DNA of 64,000 bases, taken from Rhizobium laguerreae (GTDB lineage Bacteria; Pseudomonadota; Alphaproteobacteria; Rhizobiales; Rhizobiaceae). Position 1 is the first letter of the stretch, and the number at the start of each line of letters is the position of its first letter. A program made the translations under genes and the position numbers. The stretch lies in NCBI RefSeq assembly GCF_002008165.1, contig NZ_MRDM01000030.1, positions 186,001 through 250,000 on the forward strand. The letters are read 5' to 3'. Under the pieces are notes generated by a model. The model did no database searches. It was given only the letters and a program-made list of their open reading frames with translations, and had not been told where the DNA came from. Positions 62,762 to 64,000 of this stretch are shown one piece after another.

Positions 62762-63148
62762 TCAGTGGCCGACAGTCGGATCGACAGGATAGTCCCGAGA
62801 GAATTCCCTGACCGCCATCAAAATCGGCATAAGCCCGCGGCCCGCTGAAGTCAGCGAATATTCGACTCGAGGAGGCTGCTCCTGAAAGTCGTGTCGGCTT
62901 ATGAGGCCGTCACTTTCAAGTTCCCTGAGATGCTGCGTCAGCATCTTCTGGGATATGTCCGGTATACCACGCATGAACTGCGATGCCCGCAAAGAGGGCT
63001 CGGCGAACAATCGGAAAAGGATCGGCAGTTTCCAACGTCCTGTGATCATCCGCAGCACCCTGCTGACATGAGAGACAGATCCGTCGGCTCCAAGGCATGT
63101 CGACGTGTCCTCGACAGGCACTTTAAAGTGCGTAATTGCCTGCTTCAT
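62762..63148 (-). CDS. HxlR family transcriptional regulator
   Basis: From ATG 63148 (GAGG upstream; a TTG two codons earlier is possible) the protein has 128 residues. The winged helix is in SHVSRVLRMITGRWKLPILF and QKMLTQHLRELESDGLISR. The Cys in STCLGADGS at about residue 18 may be a redox sensor, as in some HxlR proteins. It is divergent from the SDR gene at 63195, 46 bases away. Confidence 0.92.
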   Translation of the reverse strand: MKQAITHFKVPVEDTSTCLGADGSVSHVSRVLRMITGRWKLPILFRLFAEPSLRASQFMRGIPDISQKMLTQHLRELESDGLISRHDFQEQPPRVEYSLTSAGRGLMPILMAVREFSRDYPVDPTVGH

Positions 63149-63194
63149 CGACAAACCTCATATCTGCCGGAGACGATAACACGGATCAAATATC

Positions 63195-64000
63195 ATGGAC
63201 TTACAACTCCAAAACAAGGTTGCGCTCGTAACGGGAAGCAGTAAGGGAATTGGCGAGGGTGTGGCCAGAGGCCTCGCAAAGGAAGGGGCGACCGTTCTTG
63301 TCCACGGTCGCGACCGAATGAAAACAGAGGAAGTCGCCCATGACATCATATCCTCTGGGGGGCAGGCATTCGCGGTATTCGGCGACCTAACAGTGCCGGA
63401 TCAGGTCGATCGTCTTGTTAGGGATTCGAAGGCTGCAGCAGGATCGATCGACATCCTGGTCAACAATGCCGGCGGATCTGCTTCGGCAGAGGATTGGGCC
63501 TCGACAAACTCTGAAACGTGGGCCGCTGTCTATGACAGGAACGTGCTCGCATCTGTGAGGATCATCTCGCTCGTTCTGCCCGCAATGAAAGCGTCGCGGT
63601 GGGGTCGGATCATAAACATCTCGAGCATGGCGGCCCTGATGCCGCCCGCAAGTCGACCGGACTACTCTGCCGCCAAGGCAGCCATGATCGCGATGACGGC
63701 GTCGCTCGCAAAAGACGTTGCCGCACACGGCATCACCGCAAACACCGTCTCGCCTGGAACGGTGCATAGCATTAGCTTGGATACCGCATTCCGTAAGAAA
63801 GCCATTGAAAGGGGGATGGCCATTGACGCCCCCTGGAACGACATAGAGAGGGAGATCCTGCCAATGTTTGCTCAGGTACCCCTTGGAAGGGTCGGAACCC
63901 TCGAGGAGATTGCGGATGCGATCGCGTTCCTCTCGAGCCCCCGTGCCGGCTATATCACAGGGGCAAACCTCCGACTTGACGGAGGAATGTGGCCAGGGAT
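63195..64000 (+). CDS. SDR family oxidoreductase (runs past the window)
   Basis: The frame opens at ATG 63195 (MDLQLQNKVALVTGSSKGIG) and stays open to the window edge, giving 268 residues with the C-terminal signature (YITGANLRLDGGMWPG) already reached; only a few codons can be missing. Catalytic parts: NNAGGSASAED, SSMAALMPPASRPDYSAAKA with YSAAK. It is divergent from the HxlR gene, its likely regulator. Confidence 0.92.
   Translation, partial: MDLQLQNKVALVTGSSKGIGEGVARGLAKEGATVLVHGRDRMKTEEVAHDIISSGGQAFAVFGDLTVPDQVDRLVRDSKAAAGSIDILVNNAGGSASAEDWASTNSETWAAVYDRNVLASVRIISLVLPAMKASRWGRIINISSMAALMPPASRPDYSAAKAAMIAMTASLAKDVAAHGITANTVSPGTVHSISLDTAFRKKAIERGMAIDAPWNDIEREILPMFAQVPLGRVGTLEEIADAIAFLSSPRAGYITGANLRLDGGMWPG

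Overview
The window reads as an accessory replicon or genomic island of an alphaproteobacterium of the Rhizobiaceae type (Rhizobium, Agrobacterium or Sinorhizobium relatives). The grounds are high GC, FixJ-like two-component proteins, an imuA-imuB-dnaE2 mutagenesis cassette behind an alphaproteobacterial LexA box (GTTC-N7-GTTC), a stand-alone LigD-type DNA ligase, and a great excess of small redox and detoxification enzymes over housekeeping genes. No rRNA, tRNA, CRISPR array or replication gene was seen. Organism identity is inferred from gene content only.

Region 1 (1-24 kb) is an oxidoreductase/hydrolase island: tautomerase, DsbA-family protein, SDRs, glyoxalase-fold (VOC) proteins, an FdhF/YdeP-type molybdoenzyme, Tat-exported epoxide-hydrolase-like proteins, a luciferase-like monooxygenase, nitronate monooxygenase, FMN reductase, a PLP enzyme, a LysR regulator and two MFS/aldehyde-dehydrogenase-type genes, one broken. 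It is bounded by a partial histidine kinase at the left edge and a complete PAS histidine kinase with a FixJ-type regulator and a single-domain receiver at 19.1-23.6 kb. A recurring motif, AYACC(A/T)TNGNACAATR, lies upstream of six transcription units here, including both genes of the two-component system. Four of the promoter regions also carry a dyad AAGGTRT-N5-AYACCTT. I propose a small regulon governed from within the island.

Region 2 (24-26 kb) holds gene remnants, an AlkB-type repair dioxygenase, a ferritin-like DUF2383 protein and a small conserved protein. Region 3 (26.4-30.5 kb) is a recombinase-in-trio (RIT) element: three overlapping tyrosine recombinase genes, the third broken by two frameshifts, plus a P-loop kinase-like passenger, between 87-bp inverted repeats. 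Its right repeat forms the 3' end of dnaE2 and supplies the C-terminal codons ARDFR-stop. Region 4 (30.4-38 kb) is the DNA damage block: dnaE2, imuB, imuA (frameshifted), DNA ligase and an SRAP-family gene whose catalytic Cys2 is replaced by Tyr.

Region 5 (38-46.5 kb) is a second redox block with three paralogous F420-NADP-reductase-like genes, SDRs, SnoaL-fold proteins, a DUF427 protein and two closely similar LysR regulators that look like a duplicated module. Region 6 (46.5-64 kb) carries RidA, alpha/beta hydrolases, an L,D-transpeptidase, a chorismate mutase, a molybdopterin enzyme with its cytochrome b and a periplasmic partner under a TetR regulator, an aspartate/glutamate racemase homologue lacking one catalytic Cys, a DHA2 efflux pump under another TetR regulator, and several SDRs paired with LysR, AraC or HxlR regulators. 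Pseudogenes (aldehyde dehydrogenase, SnoaL, VOC, SDR, imuA, recombinase) are frequent, as expected of a decaying, recombining accessory region.
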